From NCBI GenBank assembly GCA_028281495.1, contig JANQJU010000089.1, positions 62,001 through 126,000 of the forward strand: a DNA stretch of 64,000 bases, in the 5' to 3' direction. Positions 25,640 to 34,876 of the stretch are shown piece after piece (the stretch's first letter is position 1; every line of letters begins with the position of its first letter). A program made the translations under genes and the position numbers. The notes beneath the pieces were generated by a model, which was given only the letters and a program-made list of their open reading frames with translations, made no database searches and was not told the DNA's origin. The DNA is from SAR324 cluster bacterium (GTDB lineage Bacteria; SAR324; NAC60-12).

Positions 25640-26542
25640 ATGGTATCCGCCAAAACTCCCGAAGCCGAATATGAGATCAATTCAAAGTTGGTTCTCCACT
25701 TATTGAAGAGCCAGCATCCGGATTTAGCAGGACTGCCCATCTCCAACTTGGACGAAGGTTGGGACAATCGGATGTTTCGTTTGGGATCGGAGTACTTGAT
25801 CCGTCTCCCCCGCCGTATCTTGTCTGCGGGTTTGATCGAAAATGAACAAAAATGGCTGCCTCAACTGGCCCAAGCCCTTCCTTTGCCGATTTCGAGTCCA
25901 GTTCGATTCGGAACCCCAGAATTTGGCTATCCCTGTTCATGGAGCATATTACCATGGATCGAAGGATCCTGTGCGGATGTTTGTGAACCCCAATTGGATC
26001 ATGTTGAATCCTTTGTTTCCTTTTTAAAGGCTCTCCATGTTCCAGCTCCCCTTGACGCCCCATCCAATCCTTACCGAGGGATCGACCTCAAGAAAAAAGC
26101 GAAGGATTTCCAAAAATGGATGTCGCAACTCACCGAGTATTACCCGGATTTGATTTCTCCAGTGACTGAGATCTGGGAGCAAGCCCTTCAAAGCTCCATC
26201 GATGTGGAAGACACCTGGATCCACGGCGATTTGCATGCGAAAAATGTCCTGGTTAGCGCAAGCAAGATTGCAGGTGTGATCGATTGGGGGGATCTGACAT
26301 CCGGTGATCGAGCCACCGATCTGGCTTCCATTTGGATGCTGTTTCCCGAAATGGAAGCCCGTCAGACAGCGATTGAATTGTATGGTCCCATATCTCGGAG
26401 TACCTTACAGAGGGCACAGGGGTGGGCCGCCTTGTTTGGAGTTCTGCTGCTCTATACCGGTCTCACCGACAACCCTCGCCATAAACGAATGGGAGAGCAA
26501 ACCCTCAGTCGAGTGATCGCAGACTCGGCCATCACCCTTTGA
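25640..26542 (+). CDS. Aminoglycoside phosphotransferase (APH)-family kinase
   Basis: 300 residues from the ATG at 25640, four bases after the antiporter stop. Kinase-like catalytic loop WIHGDLHAKNVLV (Brenner motif HGDLHxxN) and the Mg-binding GVIDWGDLTSGDRATDLA are intact; the N-terminal lobe contains LDEGWDNRMFRLGSEYLIRLPRR. The family includes antibiotic kinases, choline and homoserine kinases; the substrate cannot be told. The 3' end overlaps the RtcB gene on the other strand by 11 bp. Confidence 0.85.
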   Translation: MVSAKTPEAEYEINSKLVLHLLKSQHPDLAGLPISNLDEGWDNRMFRLGSEYLIRLPRRILSAGLIENEQKWLPQLAQALPLPISSPVRFGTPEFGYPCSWSILPWIEGSCADVCEPQLDHVESFVSFLKALHVPAPLDAPSNPYRGIDLKKKAKDFQKWMSQLTEYYPDLISPVTEIWEQALQSSIDVEDTWIHGDLHAKNVLVSASKIAGVIDWGDLTSGDRATDLASIWMLFPEMEARQTAIELYGPISRSTLQRAQGWAALFGVLLLYTGLTDNPRHKRMGEQTLSRVIADSAITL

Positions 26543-27719
26543 CACACAAAACTTGTTTCAAGCAGGCCACTACTTCCACAAGATCATCCTGGGCAGCCAT
26601 GACGGTGTCGATGTCCTTATAGGCCCCAGGAATTTCATCCAAAAACCGACCCTCTTTACGGCATTCCACCCCTTCCGTTTGAGCTTTTAGGTCAGCCACC
26701 GTGAATTGCTTCTTTGCTTTGGTTCGTGACATTTTACGCCCCGCACCGTGGCTGCAAGAATAAAAGCTCTCGGCATTGCCTTTGCCTTTTACAATATAAG
26801 ACTTGGTTCCCATCGAACCAGGAATGATGCCATATTCTCCTGCTCCAGCACGCACTGCTCCCTTGCGAGTCACATAAACGTCTTCCCCAAAATGATGCTC
26901 CAACTCAGCATAATTGTGATGACAGTTCACTGAAAATTGGGAGTCAAACCCCTGTCCGTCGTTCAAAAAGCGAGCAATGATTTTCATGATACGATCCATC
27001 ATCACTTCTCGATTCTTGAAGGCATACTTTTGTGCCCATTGCAGATCTTGCCAATAGGCCTGAAACTCTTCAGTCCCTTGTACAAAATACGACAGATCCG
27101 GATCAGGGACTTTTTGATCCATCAATTTGCGAAGCTTTTTTGCCGTCTGGATGTGGCAGGTGGCTAAGGAATTGCCAATGTTCCGGGAGCCGCTGTGCAA
27201 CATCACCCACAAATCCGGATCACCTACGCCGTGTTCTACACACAATTCAATGAAGTGATTGCCCCCTCCTAAGGAACCCAGTTGCTTGTAAGCTTTCTTG
27301 CTTTTTTTCTGGACACCCGCGTGCAATTCTTTGAAACGATTCCAACCTTTCCACTTATCCACATCTTTGCCCACCTTTTCATTTTCAGCAAAGCCGACCG
27401 GAATCTGAGCTTCAATCGACAGACGCAGATCTCGGAGTTTGCCATCCAGGGCAGAGGCTTTGAACGGGAGCTTTCGGGCCATCATACCACAACCGATATC
27501 CACTCCGACCGCCGCAGGAATGATCGCATCCTGAGTCGCAATCACCGATCCGACCATCGCTCCTTTTCCCAAATGGGCGTCCGGCATCAAAGCAATGTGT
27601 TTGTACACACAGGGCAAGGAGGCCATGTTTTGGATCATTTGAAATTCTTCCCCCTGAAGTTCATGGGGAACCCATGATAAGACTGGGTGTTTCGTTGGGA
27701 TTTTCATTTGATTGGGCAT
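26532..27719 (-). CDS. rtcB: RtcB-family RNA ligase
   Basis: 395 residues. RtcB motifs are complete: MPDAHLGKGAMVGSVIAT, GVDIGCGM (metal-binding Asp and Cys), GSLGGGNHFIEL, MLHSGSRNIG, NCHHNYAELE and the guanylated-His segment SCSHGAGRKMSR. The protein joins 2',3'-cyclic phosphate or 3'-phosphate ends to 5'-OH RNA using GTP and Mn2+. The length is that of the shorter bacterial subgroup. No archease, RtcA or RtcR gene is nearby. Confidence 0.95.
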   Translation of the reverse strand: MPNQMKIPTKHPVLSWVPHELQGEEFQMIQNMASLPCVYKHIALMPDAHLGKGAMVGSVIATQDAIIPAAVGVDIGCGMMARKLPFKASALDGKLRDLRLSIEAQIPVGFAENEKVGKDVDKWKGWNRFKELHAGVQKKSKKAYKQLGSLGGGNHFIELCVEHGVGDPDLWVMLHSGSRNIGNSLATCHIQTAKKLRKLMDQKVPDPDLSYFVQGTEEFQAYWQDLQWAQKYAFKNREVMMDRIMKIIARFLNDGQGFDSQFSVNCHHNYAELEHHFGEDVYVTRKGAVRAGAGEYGIIPGSMGTKSYIVKGKGNAESFYSCSHGAGRKMSRTKAKKQFTVADLKAQTEGVECRKEGRFLDEIPGAYKDIDTVMAAQDDLVEVVACLKQVLCVKG

Positions 27720-28081
27720 GTCGTTATCCTGATGCAGGTTGTTCTGTCTATAGAGTTTTAAATTTGGGTCGGTATTAGCGTTTTCTATACCTATTGTATG
27801 AATCCAGATTTATTGTACTCCCTTTTGCAGGTATTGTTCTCTATTTAATTTCTAGATTTGTACCAGTTCATAGACACCTTTTCAAAAAAACATAATTTTA
27901 TAGGTAAGTTATTCATAATAAAAATGAAAATCAGAAAAGAAGATTTTTTTTCTCTTTCGATTCCCATCAATTTTAGATTTACACTTCCAAAGATAGTAGA
28001 AAAAATTCTAGCTTATTAGATTTTTTTCCACTCTCGATTAACCGTTAATCCCTTAAAGTACAGCATTGTCCATTTTTCTTG
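27720..28081. other. AT-rich intergenic region without a visible gene
   Basis: A 362-nt gap between two minus-strand genes. It is strongly AT-rich, has stops in every frame and no RNA gene that I recognise. The part next to 27719 presumably holds the rtcB promoter; I see no convincing consensus elements or terminator hairpin. Confidence 0.5.
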
Positions 28082-28714
28082 TCACAAGGTTGCTCGAAAA
28101 GTAGCGACTCGTGCTAGCAATTCGTTAGCTGTGAGGACGACGTTCCAGATGGGACTGGGTGGATCCAGCGGTCGTGACTCGCCAAGTGTGCCCAAGTCCA
28201 CGGGTTCGAAACCTACCTGTTCGATTAGACCTGCAACAAGATGACGATCAGCTTCCACATCAGCCGCTAAGGTCATCGCAACGCGAGGCGTGGCATGGGC
28301 ATGTTGCCTCAGAAAGCCTGTCCAAAGCGTTGTGAATGCCTTTGCAATCCTTGCTTCAGGTATCTTCTCCTGCATTACTTCCCCTGCAATCAAGTGGTCT
28401 GCGATGACACGTTCTGTCCCTCCACCTTGTCGCCACTTCAGTGGGTTTGTGGTATCGATGACTAACTTGCCCTCAATCTCAGGACGGATTTGATCGATGG
28501 CTTCATCCACCGTCCAATAGCTGACGGCAAGAATTAAGATGTCCCCAAATTGGGCAGCCTCTTTCACGCTGCCGAAATGAACGTTGAGCGATTTAGCAAG
28601 TTCCTCCAAATTTTCGGGATGGCGTGAACTCAACATGATGCTGTGTTCTGCTTGGGCCCAAGGTTTTGCAAGCGCTTGGGCCACATCGCCTGCTCCTATG
28701 ATTCCTATCTTCAT
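28082..28714 (-). CDS. F420-dependent NADP reductase-like oxidoreductase
   Basis: 210 residues. N-terminal Rossmann motif MKIGIIGAGDVAQALAKPWA, then HSIMLSSRHPENL (NADP-phosphate-binding Ser/Arg), DILILAVSYWTVDEAI and KLVIDTTNPL, followed by IAKAFTTLWTGFL and GFEPVDLGTLGESRPLDP. This is the NADPH-dependent F420 reductase/NAD(P)-binding family. Bacterial members often lack F420, so the substrate is open. It is divergent from a LysR regulator across a 128-nt gap, which suggests it is that regulator's target. Confidence 0.85.
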   Translation of the reverse strand: MKIGIIGAGDVAQALAKPWAQAEHSIMLSSRHPENLEELAKSLNVHFGSVKEAAQFGDILILAVSYWTVDEAIDQIRPEIEGKLVIDTTNPLKWRQGGGTERVIADHLIAGEVMQEKIPEARIAKAFTTLWTGFLRQHAHATPRVAMTLAADVEADRHLVAGLIEQVGFEPVDLGTLGESRPLDPPSPIWNVVLTANELLARVATFRATL

Positions 28715-28749
28715 GGATCTTCTCCGGATGTTTGAAAATTGATTTAATG

Positions 28750-28768
28750 CTTGATTGACGACATTAAG
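28750..28768. promoter_or_regulatory. Candidate LysR-type binding site
   Basis: CTTGATTGACGACATTAAG is an imperfect palindrome (arms CTTGAT/ATTAAG) containing a T-N11-A core. It lies in the gap between the divergent LysR gene and its presumed oxidoreductase target, 36 bases before the oxidoreductase start. Confidence 0.4.
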
Positions 28769-28842
28769 ATAATAAATCTTTGTTTATCCTTTGAGTAGAT
28801 CGGTCCTAGTGGTTTCACTATCCACTTTTTGTCAATAATGAG

Positions 28843-29766
28843 ATGAAACTAAAAACCAAAAACCTCACGGCTATTGCAGCTGTGATTCAAGTATCCGAAC
28901 AAGGCAGTTTTGCAGCGGCATCACGCGCCTTAGGCTTATCTACTTCTGCAACCAGCAAGGCTATTTCCCGGCTTGAGGAAGAATTGGGAGTGAAGCTGTT
29001 TCACCGCACAACCCGCAGTGTGAGCTTAACCCCGGAAGGAGAATGTTATGTAGAAGGTTTGGCTCCCCTGCTCCTGGAGATGGAGGCGGTCACTTCAGAT
29101 GTCACCGACAGTTTGTCTCAACCTCGCGGTGTACTCCGAATCAGTGGACCCGCTGCATTTAGCCGGATAACGCTTGTTCCCCAGCTATCTAAATTTTGCC
29201 AACGTTATCCAGAAGTGCTTGTCGACTTGTCCCTCGCCGATCACCATGTGGATTTAGCTGCCGAGCAAATCGATGTTGCCATTCGTGCAGGCGCCTTACC
29301 GGACAATGTGAATTTAGTGGCACGGAAGTTATTTCAGGATCCTTTGATTACTTGTGCAGCACCCACGTATTTGAAGGAATTTGGAATTCCTAAAACTCCG
29401 AGTGATCTGGAACATTTCAACTGCTTAAACTTCAGAAATACAAGGACAGGACGCCCTGTACCTTGGTTTTTTAACAACCCGGAGCGTCAGCTTGTCACGG
29501 GTGCACTCGTGATCGACGATGGGGAGGCGGTCGGTCGTGCGGCAATGTCAGGATTGGGGATCAGTCAAATGCCCGGTTTTATGGCACGGGAGGCTCTACA
29601 GTCGGGAAGGCTTCAGGAAGTCTTGGCGGATTTCCGTCCTCCTTCCATTCCGTTTCACGCCCTTTACTTGGATCGCAAATTGGTTTCTCCACGAATCCGC
29701 GCATTCATAGATTTCCTTGTAGAACTAGGACACGAAACAAATTTTCACCTGCCCTCTTCAAGATAA
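28843..29766 (+). CDS. LysR-family transcriptional regulator
   Basis: 307 residues. Winged helix-turn-helix at about 8-66 (VSEQGSFAAASRALGLSTSATSKAISRLEEELGVKLFHRTTR, in sequence), followed by a LysR substrate-binding domain with FCQRYPEVLVDLSLADHHVDL and the DVAIRAGAL motif. It belongs to the CrgA/DmlR-like branch. The divergent oxidoreductase gene is the obvious regulated neighbour; the inducer is unknown. Confidence 0.93.
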   Translation: MKLKTKNLTAIAAVIQVSEQGSFAAASRALGLSTSATSKAISRLEEELGVKLFHRTTRSVSLTPEGECYVEGLAPLLLEMEAVTSDVTDSLSQPRGVLRISGPAAFSRITLVPQLSKFCQRYPEVLVDLSLADHHVDLAAEQIDVAIRAGALPDNVNLVARKLFQDPLITCAAPTYLKEFGIPKTPSDLEHFNCLNFRNTRTGRPVPWFFNNPERQLVTGALVIDDGEAVGRAAMSGLGISQMPGFMAREALQSGRLQEVLADFRPPSIPFHALYLDRKLVSPRIRAFIDFLVELGHETNFHLPSSR

Positions 29767-29837
29767 GTCCTTAGAATCCATGAAGAGCTTTCCTTAATAT
29801 TTTCTCTAGGGATAAGTCATCTTTGGTACAAGCAATT

Positions 29838-29904
29838 ATTCTATAAAATAGATAAAATTGTTTGACACGGTTTCTTAATATATTCTACACAATAGATAAA
29901 ATAA
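29838..29904. repeat. AT-rich 22-nt direct repeat overlapping a promoter candidate
   Basis: ATTCTATAAAATAGATAAAA at 29838 and ATTCTACACAATAGATAAAA at 29882 are direct copies with two differences, 44 bases apart. Between them lies TTGACA (29862-29867); TACACA (29886-29891) follows at 18 bases and could be the -10 box of the serine hydrolase gene. Confidence 0.5.
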
Positions 29905-29952
29905 TTAGGCACCTCAAATTCTCAAATAAACGCTACATGCTTGGAGAAACTT

Positions 29953-31674
29953 ATGTTTCCAACAACTTTTAAGAAACTATTTAAGAATTCATTTATTTTT
30001 TGGTGTATTTCCTGCGGACTGCTGATTGGTTTCACCCCAACACGCGTAGGGGCGTCACCGGATTATTGGCCGACTCAAGCTTGGCGTTCTTCAACACCAG
30101 AAGCCCAAGGAATGGATTCAGGGAAATTGATTGAAATGCTCGAATTGGTCCGTAACGAGGAATATGCCATCAATAGCATTTCCATTGTACGTAATGGTTT
30201 CTTGGTGGTTGATGCTTACTTTTACCCGTTTCAAAAAAACAACCCGCATTTTATTGCGTCGGTGACCAAAAGTGTCACGTCGGCGTTGATCGGAATTGCG
30301 ATCCAGAAAGGATACATCCCAAGTATCCATCAGCCGATCCTCGATTTTTTCCCTGAAAAATCGGTGGATCACTGGGATGAGCAAAAACAAAGGATCACTC
30401 TGGAACATCTACTCATAATGAGTTCTGGCCTAGACACGAGAGACGATGAGCATGACGAATTCGAAGGGCTGGCTCAAATGGCGGAGAGTGAGAATTGGGT
30501 TCAGAGTATTCTTGATCGTCCCATGGTTGAGGAACCCGGAACCGAATTTGATTACAGCAATGGGGTTTCTCACCTGCTGGCAGCCATTCTTTACAAAACG
30601 ACAAAGATGACACCGTTGGAGTTTGCTAAAAAACACCTGTTTGGCCCCCTGGGGATCAGGGTTACGAGATGGCCCTCCGACCCTCAAGGAATCAATTGGG
30701 GGTTCAGCCACTTACAGATGGCTCCTTACGACATGGCCAAATTTGGGTTCCTTTACCTGAATCATGGGCGTTGGGAAGATCAACAAATCATTCCCAAGGC
30801 ATGGGTGAAAAATTCCACTCGTGAACACATATCGGGCTTCACTTATGACAAATACGGCTATCAATGGTGGATGGGTACCGGATTGTTCTACATGGACGTT
30901 TTATGGAGACTCAAATGGGATCTGGGTTGGAAATCCGTTAGGTCGGAACAAGTTTACATGGCGGTCGGGTCTTTTGGGCAATACATTATGGTAGTTCCCG
31001 CAAAAAATATCGTGGTGGTGTTTACTAGCAATTTGGAACATCTAGATCTGTTTGTCCCCAAAGGGTTATTGGATGAATATATCATTCCAGCCGTCGCATC
31101 TTCCGCTCCACTGGCTCCCCAGCTTGACAAGCAAAACCATTTGAACGCACTGATTTCCACCTTGGCGGAAGCCCCTACGGAAGGGATCTCTTGGTCGTCT
31201 GAAAACACGGGAACAGCAAAAAATGGAACATTTCGTTACGACGCTTCCCCATCTTTCAAATTCACCTATCCCAAAATCAGTTTAAAACAAACGGTTAGGC
31301 GACCCGATCAAGTCATGAGCATGAAAACCCTGATAGAAGACGAGTTTTCAGCTTCGATTCGTGAAATTCCCAAAGGGATCGATTTGGCTGAAGTGGGGCC
31401 AAAAGTTTTTACAAAAACCTTGGAAGAGGTAGGATCGGACGTCCAAATTCTTTCCAATCAACAAATCACTCTGAAAGACGGACAGGTTGCCTACCGAACT
31501 GATATCGACTGGAAGTGGAATTCAGCTCTCAAAATGAGAACGTTGCTAGTATCCGCATATAAAGAGGGCAAATGGATTTCTGTGGAGTACCAAATCTTTG
31601 TTCCTTATCACTTGCCTTCTCTTTCCGAGAGCATGGAAGTCGGTAGCGCTGTCATCGAAAGTCTGACCTATTAA
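29953..31674 (+). CDS. Exported serine hydrolase, beta-lactamase/class C-like, with C-terminal extension
   Basis: 573 residues from the ATG at 29953 (GGAGA six bases upstream). A signal peptide ends near VGASPD. The catalytic domain has the S-x-x-K motif in IASVTKSVTSALIG and the Y-x-N motif in FDYSNGVSHLL; the region SFGQYIMVVPAKNIVVV occupies the place of the third motif, without a clear KTG or HxG. A further ~190 residues after about 385 form an extra domain I cannot name. Such proteins act as esterases, peptidases or amidases in the periplasm; the substrate is unknown. A methyltransferase gene follows after 27 nt. Confidence 0.85.
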   Translation: MFPTTFKKLFKNSFIFWCISCGLLIGFTPTRVGASPDYWPTQAWRSSTPEAQGMDSGKLIEMLELVRNEEYAINSISIVRNGFLVVDAYFYPFQKNNPHFIASVTKSVTSALIGIAIQKGYIPSIHQPILDFFPEKSVDHWDEQKQRITLEHLLIMSSGLDTRDDEHDEFEGLAQMAESENWVQSILDRPMVEEPGTEFDYSNGVSHLLAAILYKTTKMTPLEFAKKHLFGPLGIRVTRWPSDPQGINWGFSHLQMAPYDMAKFGFLYLNHGRWEDQQIIPKAWVKNSTREHISGFTYDKYGYQWWMGTGLFYMDVLWRLKWDLGWKSVRSEQVYMAVGSFGQYIMVVPAKNIVVVFTSNLEHLDLFVPKGLLDEYIIPAVASSAPLAPQLDKQNHLNALISTLAEAPTEGISWSSENTGTAKNGTFRYDASPSFKFTYPKISLKQTVRRPDQVMSMKTLIEDEFSASIREIPKGIDLAEVGPKVFTKTLEEVGSDVQILSNQQITLKDGQVAYRTDIDWKWNSALKMRTLLVSAYKEGKWISVEYQIFVPYHLPSLSESMEVGSAVIESLTY

Positions 31675-31701
31675 ACACTACTTCCTTAAAAAGGATTGAT
31701 C

Positions 31702-32565
31702 ATGACAACACCTCTAAATGAAAACCCTTCAAAGACTGCCTTTACTGCCTCGATGTTGAGAGCCTTTGCCACCCAAGAAGTGGATCCCAATATTCAAGGT
31801 GCTGACGATTTGGCCTATTTGTTTTTAGCAGAAGACCTGGCTGCGATTTACCGCGATGATGAAAAACGAACAAAGTTCATAAACGAACATTTTAAAGAAG
31901 GCGGCTACGAGTTCATGATCGCCCGGACCCAATTGATTGACCGTTTATTCCAACAAGCGTTGCAGGAGAATCGGGCACAAATTGTTTTACTCGGTGCTGG
32001 TTTTGACACACGGGCTTGGCGTTTCCAGTCCTTGATTCGTGAAACTCAAATATTTGAGCTAGAAATGCCAGCCACCCAGCAATGGAAGCAAAAGTGCTTT
32101 TCCCAAAATAATATCCCCACCCCCGAAGCACTCCATTTTGTGCCAACTACATTTAATTTGGATTCCTTAGGAGCGGACCTAAAGCAAGCAGGGTATGATC
32201 CTGATCAAAAGACATTTTTTATCTTAGAAGGCGTCACCTATTTCTTAAGTGAGAAAGCGGTTGATCAAACTCTCAATTTTATGAGTTCTCACTCTGGTTC
32301 GGGCAGCACGCTAATCTTTGATTATGTCTATCGACACGTCATCGAGCAAAACTGGATGGATCATTTGAATCGAACAACCGGCGAACCCTTTCAGTTTGGT
32401 ATTGCGGAGGGGCAAATTGAAAGATTCCTCTCTTCAAGAGGATTGCAACTCATTAAAAACTACTCTCACTCAGAACTAGAACAGGAGTTTTTAATCAAGT
32501 CCGATGGAGCGCTGTTTAACCCTGCTATCTCGATTTTTTGCCTTGCCCACTCAAGAATTGAATAA
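31702..32565 (+). CDS. SAM-dependent O-methyltransferase, LCMT/PPM1-like (TIGR00027 type)
   Basis: 287 residues from the ATG at 31702 (AAGGA upstream). The motif VLLGAGFDTRAWRF is the SAM-binding signature of leucine carboxyl methyltransferase-like proteins, followed by FILEGVTYFLSEKAVDQ and STLIFDYVY. These enzymes methylate carboxyl or hydroxyl groups in small molecules or proteins. Twenty-seven bases after the serine hydrolase gene, it may share its transcript. Confidence 0.85.
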   Translation: MTTPLNENPSKTAFTASMLRAFATQEVDPNIQGADDLAYLFLAEDLAAIYRDDEKRTKFINEHFKEGGYEFMIARTQLIDRLFQQALQENRAQIVLLGAGFDTRAWRFQSLIRETQIFELEMPATQQWKQKCFSQNNIPTPEALHFVPTTFNLDSLGADLKQAGYDPDQKTFFILEGVTYFLSEKAVDQTLNFMSSHSGSGSTLIFDYVYRHVIEQNWMDHLNRTTGEPFQFGIAEGQIERFLSSRGLQLIKNYSHSELEQEFLIKSDGALFNPAISIFCLAHSRIE

Positions 32566-32577
32566 ACGAAGAACGCA

Positions 32578-33195
32578 TTAACTTGAGGCAGGGTAAAAGC
32601 GATAGTTCAGCATTGATGCTTCGGTGTCAAAATACACCCAAACCTGTCCTTGAACGGCCACTTGATGCCATATGATTGGGGTTCCATCTCCCTTTAGAGG
32701 AGATCCATATAAGCGTATTAGCTGGTGGACGATTGATTGGAGTGTTTCCGAAGTGAGCTTCTCGAAACGGTAAGACCCCGCATAAAGCCGGTCATCCAGA
32801 AAGTGATATAGGATTTCGCTTGGTTGCCCAAATCCCTTGCCTCGGAAACGTAAAACGTCCGTAACTCCAGCCCATTGGGAGGTTTCTTGTTGTTGGACAG
32901 CCTTCGAGGGCATTCCCCATTGGGCATTGCGAAATTGAATTAGGTTTTGGAAGGCTTGGACACCTTCAATAGAACACGGCCTGTCTAGATATTGAAAAGA
33001 AAGCAGTGGTTTTTCCGTATTTCCCATCGCTTTTTGGCATCGACTGCGGCACGTGATCAAAGACGCTTCGCAAGACACCAAAACTTGAGAAACCGACGTA
33101 CAACGACACTCTCCGGCAAACACCGGATTCCAATTCATTCCCCACACGATCAACAACACAAAACCGAAGCCTCCACTAGAAAATCGAAAATTCAT
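32578..33195 (-). CDS. Exported protein of unknown function, Cys-rich N-terminus
   Basis: 205 residues from the ATG at 33195 (GGGGAG upstream); a longer frame to 33327 reads through a duplicated 3' end of the neighbouring gene and is rejected. A signal peptide ends at NPVFAGEC. The mature start has six Cys within about 35 residues (CRC, C, CRSRC, C), followed by a domain with FRGKGFGQPSEILYHFLDDRLYAGSYRFE that resembles small periplasmic ligand-binding proteins but is not one I can name. Downstream of the metal transporter genes, on the same strand. Confidence 0.6.
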   Translation of the reverse strand: MNFRFSSGGFGFVLLIVWGMNWNPVFAGECRCTSVSQVLVSCEASLITCRSRCQKAMGNTEKPLLSFQYLDRPCSIEGVQAFQNLIQFRNAQWGMPSKAVQQQETSQWAGVTDVLRFRGKGFGQPSEILYHFLDDRLYAGSYRFEKLTSETLQSIVHQLIRLYGSPLKGDGTPIIWHQVAVQGQVWVYFDTEASMLNYRFYPASS

Positions 33196-33210
33196 AACTC
33201 CCCTTATCAA

Positions 33211-33282
33211 AAAACAAACTGCTAATACACGCGGTGCCATTCGTATAAAACAAACTGCTAAAACACGAGGTGCCATTCGTAT
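33211..33282. repeat. 36-bp tandem duplication covering the 3' end of the ABC permease gene
   Basis: Units 33211-33246 and 33247-33282 are identical except for two bases. The inner unit contains the last codons and stop of the permease gene (ending YEWHLVF); the outer unit is a downstream copy that would read YEWHRVY and stop. It creates the artificial N-terminal repeat in the longer frame of the following gene. Confidence 0.92.
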
Positions 33283-34865
33283 TCTACGTCGATATGACTG
33301 GCATTTCCGTTTTGCCAGATCATACACAACACTCGGGTAGTCTTGGTGTTCAACTCTCCCTCATAAGATTTTTCGACCGTTTGCGTGTCAATTAGCTGAG
33401 GCCGAAAAGACTCATAGGCATGGATTGAAAACTGAACCGGTTCTGAAGTTTCAAAGGAATAATTCAATTCTTGGGATGGAAAAAGCTGCACACAATCTTG
33501 ATGGAATTCTTGGGGAGGAAGTGAAATTTCGGACCCATGCCCGAAACCCAACCAAGTGGAGGCTGGATCAAAATTTTCTTTCGAAGCTTCTGTTTCCAAA
33601 GTCTGCAATTGTTGCAACAAAGTTAAGCCAATACCTTGGACTGCGGCTGAAGTCGGTTCGCTCACCGATCCCAATTTCCCAACCGATTCCAAATTCCCAA
33701 CGGATCCCAATTTCCCGACCGATCCCGATTTCCCGACCGATCCCAATTTCCCAACCGACTCCAGGGTGGCTTGCAGGAGAGGAGCCACCGAACGGGAAGG
33801 GTTTTGGGTTTGGAGCATTCGGATTGTTTTTTCGACAGTTATTGCATGAAATCGAAGGGTTTTGAGATTGGCTTGGTCAAGGTAGTTCGCCAACACTTGC
33901 TGCTGCAAGAGATGCGAATGCAATCGTAGATTGTATCGAAGGCCTTCCCCATGTTGTTGCACGAATGCTTCCCGGCTGGCCATCAACGACTGTGCTTGCC
34001 ATAGGATCAAACCAAGAATTCCCACTCCCAGTCCACCCCACAAGGCGCGACGGGCATTTTTATTGGTGATAATCCAGCCTGCCGCGAGAAAACCAAACGA
34101 TACCGCAATAATGGCTGGGCTGCTGGGAACCTGTTCATAGACGAACGAAAGATAAATTCCCAAAAACACAGCCAACACGCTGAGACCGACGGAAAGTAAC
34201 CAAGTGCTCAGGATACGATTTGCCAGCAAGAATGCCGTGATCGGTGGGATGACCAACAAAGCGAACGTCAATAGCGGGCCTGCGATCCGAATCACCACTG
34301 CAATCGTTCCCCCCAACATCAGGTAAAATAGAAGGTTCCACGGCAAGGGAGAGATACGAAGCGTGGAGGCCATTTCGGGATCAAATGCTGTGAACAATAT
34401 TTCTTTATGGAAGCAGAGGTACAGCACGCCAAAGACTCCCAACACACTGAGCAAAATTTCCAAATCCTGCGTAGTGGTTGCCACAAGATCCCCGATGAGC
34501 ATACTGAGTACATAGCCTTCTCCTTTGGGACTCAAGGCGATCAGCAGCAACGCTCCGGCAGAAGCCACAGCGTAAGCCACTCCAATTCCTCCATCGGTAG
34601 GGATTTTTGAAGCACGGCGACGGGTGTCTTGCCAGGCAAACATCAAGGAACCCACAATGGTGAAGAGCGAGGCCCACAAGGAAGGATCTTGTTGGAAGTA
34701 AAAAGCCGCAGCGATGCCCAATGTGGCAATTTGCGTCAAGGCGATGCTCACAAAAATGATGCGACGGGCGATGACGTAAACCCCCAACGAAGCACACATC
34801 ACACCGATCAATCCGCCAGCGGCCAAAGCGATTTGCATGAACGGAATCTGGAACATGGCGAGCAT
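33258..34865 (-). CDS. Zn/Mn-type metal ABC transporter permease with long C-terminal extension
   Basis: 535 residues. Residues 1-275 are an ABC-3 (ZnuB/MntB) permease: GGLIGVMCASLGVYVIARRIIFVSIALTQIATLGIA, SMLIGDLVATT, LSVGLSVLAVFLGIYLSF and several further helices. Residues ~276-535 are an extra region: one more transmembrane helix, a helical stretch, a Ser/Val/Gly/Lys repeat (18-nt units) and a beta-rich end. ABC-3 permeases normally stop near 280 residues, so this is a fusion. It follows the binding-protein gene by 11 nt. No ATPase gene is present in the window. Confidence 0.85.
   Translation of the reverse strand: MLAMFQIPFMQIALAAGGLIGVMCASLGVYVIARRIIFVSIALTQIATLGIAAAFYFQQDPSLWASLFTIVGSLMFAWQDTRRRASKIPTDGGIGVAYAVASAGALLLIALSPKGEGYVLSMLIGDLVATTTQDLEILLSVLGVFGVLYLCFHKEILFTAFDPEMASTLRISPLPWNLLFYLMLGGTIAVVIRIAGPLLTFALLVIPPITAFLLANRILSTWLLSVGLSVLAVFLGIYLSFVYEQVPSSPAIIAVSFGFLAAGWIITNKNARRALWGGLGVGILGLILWQAQSLMASREAFVQQHGEGLRYNLRLHSHLLQQQVLANYLDQANLKTLRFHAITVEKTIRMLQTQNPSRSVAPLLQATLESVGKLGSVGKSGSVGKLGSVGNLESVGKLGSVSEPTSAAVQGIGLTLLQQLQTLETEASKENFDPASTWLGFGHGSEISLPPQEFHQDCVQLFPSQELNYSFETSEPVQFSIHAYESFRPQLIDTQTVEKSYEGELNTKTTRVLCMIWQNGNASHIDVEYEWHLVF
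33665..33754. repeat. 18-nt tandem repeat, five units, within the permease gene
   Basis: Five consecutive units like CCGATCCCAATTTCCCAA, encoding a six-residue repeat of the SVGKLG type on the minus strand. The units carry only single-base differences, so copy number is likely to vary. Confidence 0.92.
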
Positions 34866-34876
34866 GGGTTAGTCCT

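Noticed and set aside
33196..33327. Extended N-terminus for the exported unknown protein
   Set aside because: It translates the duplicated permease 3' end; the ATG at 33195 has a good ribosome-binding site and signal peptide.
33665..33754. Possible CRISPR or regulatory repeat
   Set aside because: Contiguous 18-nt units in frame within the permease gene.
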